The notes under the pieces: generated by a model | Seen by the model: the letters and a program-made list of their open reading frames with translations, nothing else | What the model was told of the DNA's origin: nothing | Databases searched by the model: none | Shown: piece after piece, positions 62,985-64,000 of the stretch | How positions within the stretch are numbered: the stretch's first letter is position 1 | How the letters are laid out: the number at the start of each line of letters is the position of its first letter | Assembly: GCA_035236585.1 (NCBI GenBank) | Contig: CP141132.1 | Span: forward strand, 58,253,880-58,317,879 | Reading direction: 5' to 3' | Origin: Warburgia ugandensis | Lineage: Eukaryota; Streptophyta; Magnoliopsida; Canellales; Canellaceae | Length of the DNA stretch: 64,000 nucleotides | Translations under genes and position numbers: made by a program

Positions 62985-64000
62985 AGAAAATTTCTAGGAC
63001 AAAATTTTTCTAAGGACGAAAGAATATAATAACCCCAATTTATAAATTACATTTTTATAATTTGAATCTATTTTTGAATGAAATGCAAATTTATATTTTG
63101 ATATTAAAACTTTAATATTTAGATTGTAAGTGGAAAAAAGTTTCCAATGACACTAAGAAGGTTGAAATAGGAGTTCAAACAAATTTTTTTGAATATTTTG
63201 ATGAAGGGCAGTGGGGCCGACTCCTGAAATTCAAATCCAAAGTGATTAGACTACACTGTGGTTGTACAAGATGATATCTCTAACCATCATGATGGGGGTT
63301 AAGATGAAATAAATATTGAAATTAAAGAAATTAATAAAAAAAATTATAACATTTTCTAAAACATTAAAACAATTGACTGTTACCAAAGAGAAAGGAAGAA
63401 AATGAAGGTAGGAGAAGGACAGAAGGAAGAGGAGAAGGCGGCTTGATAGACAAAAATCAGGGATGAAGCTGCATTAACGTCGATTAGAAGGTTTTTATAA
63501 GAGATTTGTCTGTTAGATACAAGATTTTTGAGAAAGAATGATGAAAGATTCTATGCATACATCATTCATTATGTTCCTCATATAAAAATGACCAGCCCCA
63601 CAAAAAATCATGTCGAACGGAGGTGTTTTAGGCCAGTAGATCAAGCCTAAAATAGTGGGAGTTCCTCTAGCGGAGACATTCAATGTTTTTCACCAATTTT
63701 TGGCATCAAATAGGGATGAAATTTTTGCAAACTTCATGGAACTAAAGGTAAACCTCCAAAGTGCAAGCCCCATGAAATTGTTTTGTAAAATTTTGAGTTT
63801 TTTGCACTATTTAGAGTCACCACCAACAAATGTTTTTTATCATCTTCTCCTAAAATGGTGGCTAGATTCCAATCACGCATGACCAAATTTATTTATATAT
63901 TTCAAATCCTCATCATCAATCTACATGCCAGTGTCAACGAATTTTCGATCGAGACTCTTCCAACCATTGAAATTTTGATTTAAAAACAATATGCAAGTGT
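62985..64000 (+). mobile_element. Ty3/gypsy 3' end and partial 3' LTR, running off the right edge
   Basis: TTCTAAGGACGAAAGAATA is the pol-end/purine-tract phrase (GGACGAAxTTC...AGGGGGAGAATG) that precedes TGTAATAACCCC in Del/Reina-type elements. Here the LTR begins TATAATAACCCC at 63025. The GGGCAGTGGGGCCGAC and AGTGATTAGACTACACTGTG phrases (63210-63262) fit such LTRs. The 75-codon frame 63655-63882 has no known product. Confidence 0.55.

Noticed and set aside
63655..63882. 75-codon frame as a small gene
   Set aside because: Lies in an LTR-like region; no recognised motif.

Overview
The window is nuclear DNA of a flowering plant. The evidence is dense retrotransposon content of plant types (Ty1/copia, Ty3/gypsy, RTE and L1 LINEs, about ten tRNA-headed Au-type SINEs), long GT/CT microsatellites, and one host gene with plant exon structure and canonical GT..AG introns. 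The species cannot be fixed from sequence alone. Introns of 24 kb and 8 kb in a small gene suggest a large, repeat-rich genome such as that of a woody angiosperm (inference).

The only host gene I can support is a RHOMBOID-like intramembrane serine protease on the minus strand, running from its ATG at 43776 to a stop at 10675. I reconstructed four coding exons by hand: 43496-43776, 18976-19139, 11011-11174 and 10675-10926. All junctions are GT..AG and the codon phases agree (2, 1, 0). Together they encode 286 residues with the WR motif, the H-x3-N pair, the catalytic Ser in GASG and the catalytic His in AHIGG. Exon 4 has an in-frame TAA eight bases before a good splice-donor-like site. This may be a nonsense change that removes the usual C-terminus.

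Layout. 1-2534 is a minus-strand gypsy-type LTR with a 56-bp minisatellite. 2.5-10.6 kb holds degraded gypsy and copia fragments, SINEs and a foldback element. 10.7-43.8 kb is the rhomboid gene. Its intron 2 (7.8 kb) holds a decayed L1 LINE, GT and CT microsatellites and microsatellite-linked duplications. Its intron 1 (24.4 kb) holds a triple 290-bp tandem repeat, gypsy and RTE fragments, and a copia element cut by an RTE LINE and a SINE. It also holds a putative Tat/Athila-type gypsy segment and a four-level nest at 34.9-42.3 kb: RTE LINE > SINE > full-length RTE LINE > gag-protease LTR element plus another SINE. Every level except the outermost LINE has a visible target-site duplication. 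43.8-44.2 kb is the upstream side of the gene. 44.37-46.24 kb is a Mutator-like element with ~350-bp terminal inverted repeats. 46.9-48.5 kb is CT-rich and LTR-like. 48.5-54.5 kb is a minus-strand gypsy element: protease, zinc knuckles, gag, primer-binding site and a 4.5-kb LTR. 55-64 kb is AT-rich repeat debris ending in a plus-strand gypsy LTR.

The window is therefore one protease gene whose introns have become a layered record of transposition. No operon-like system, CRISPR array or RNA gene cluster was seen.
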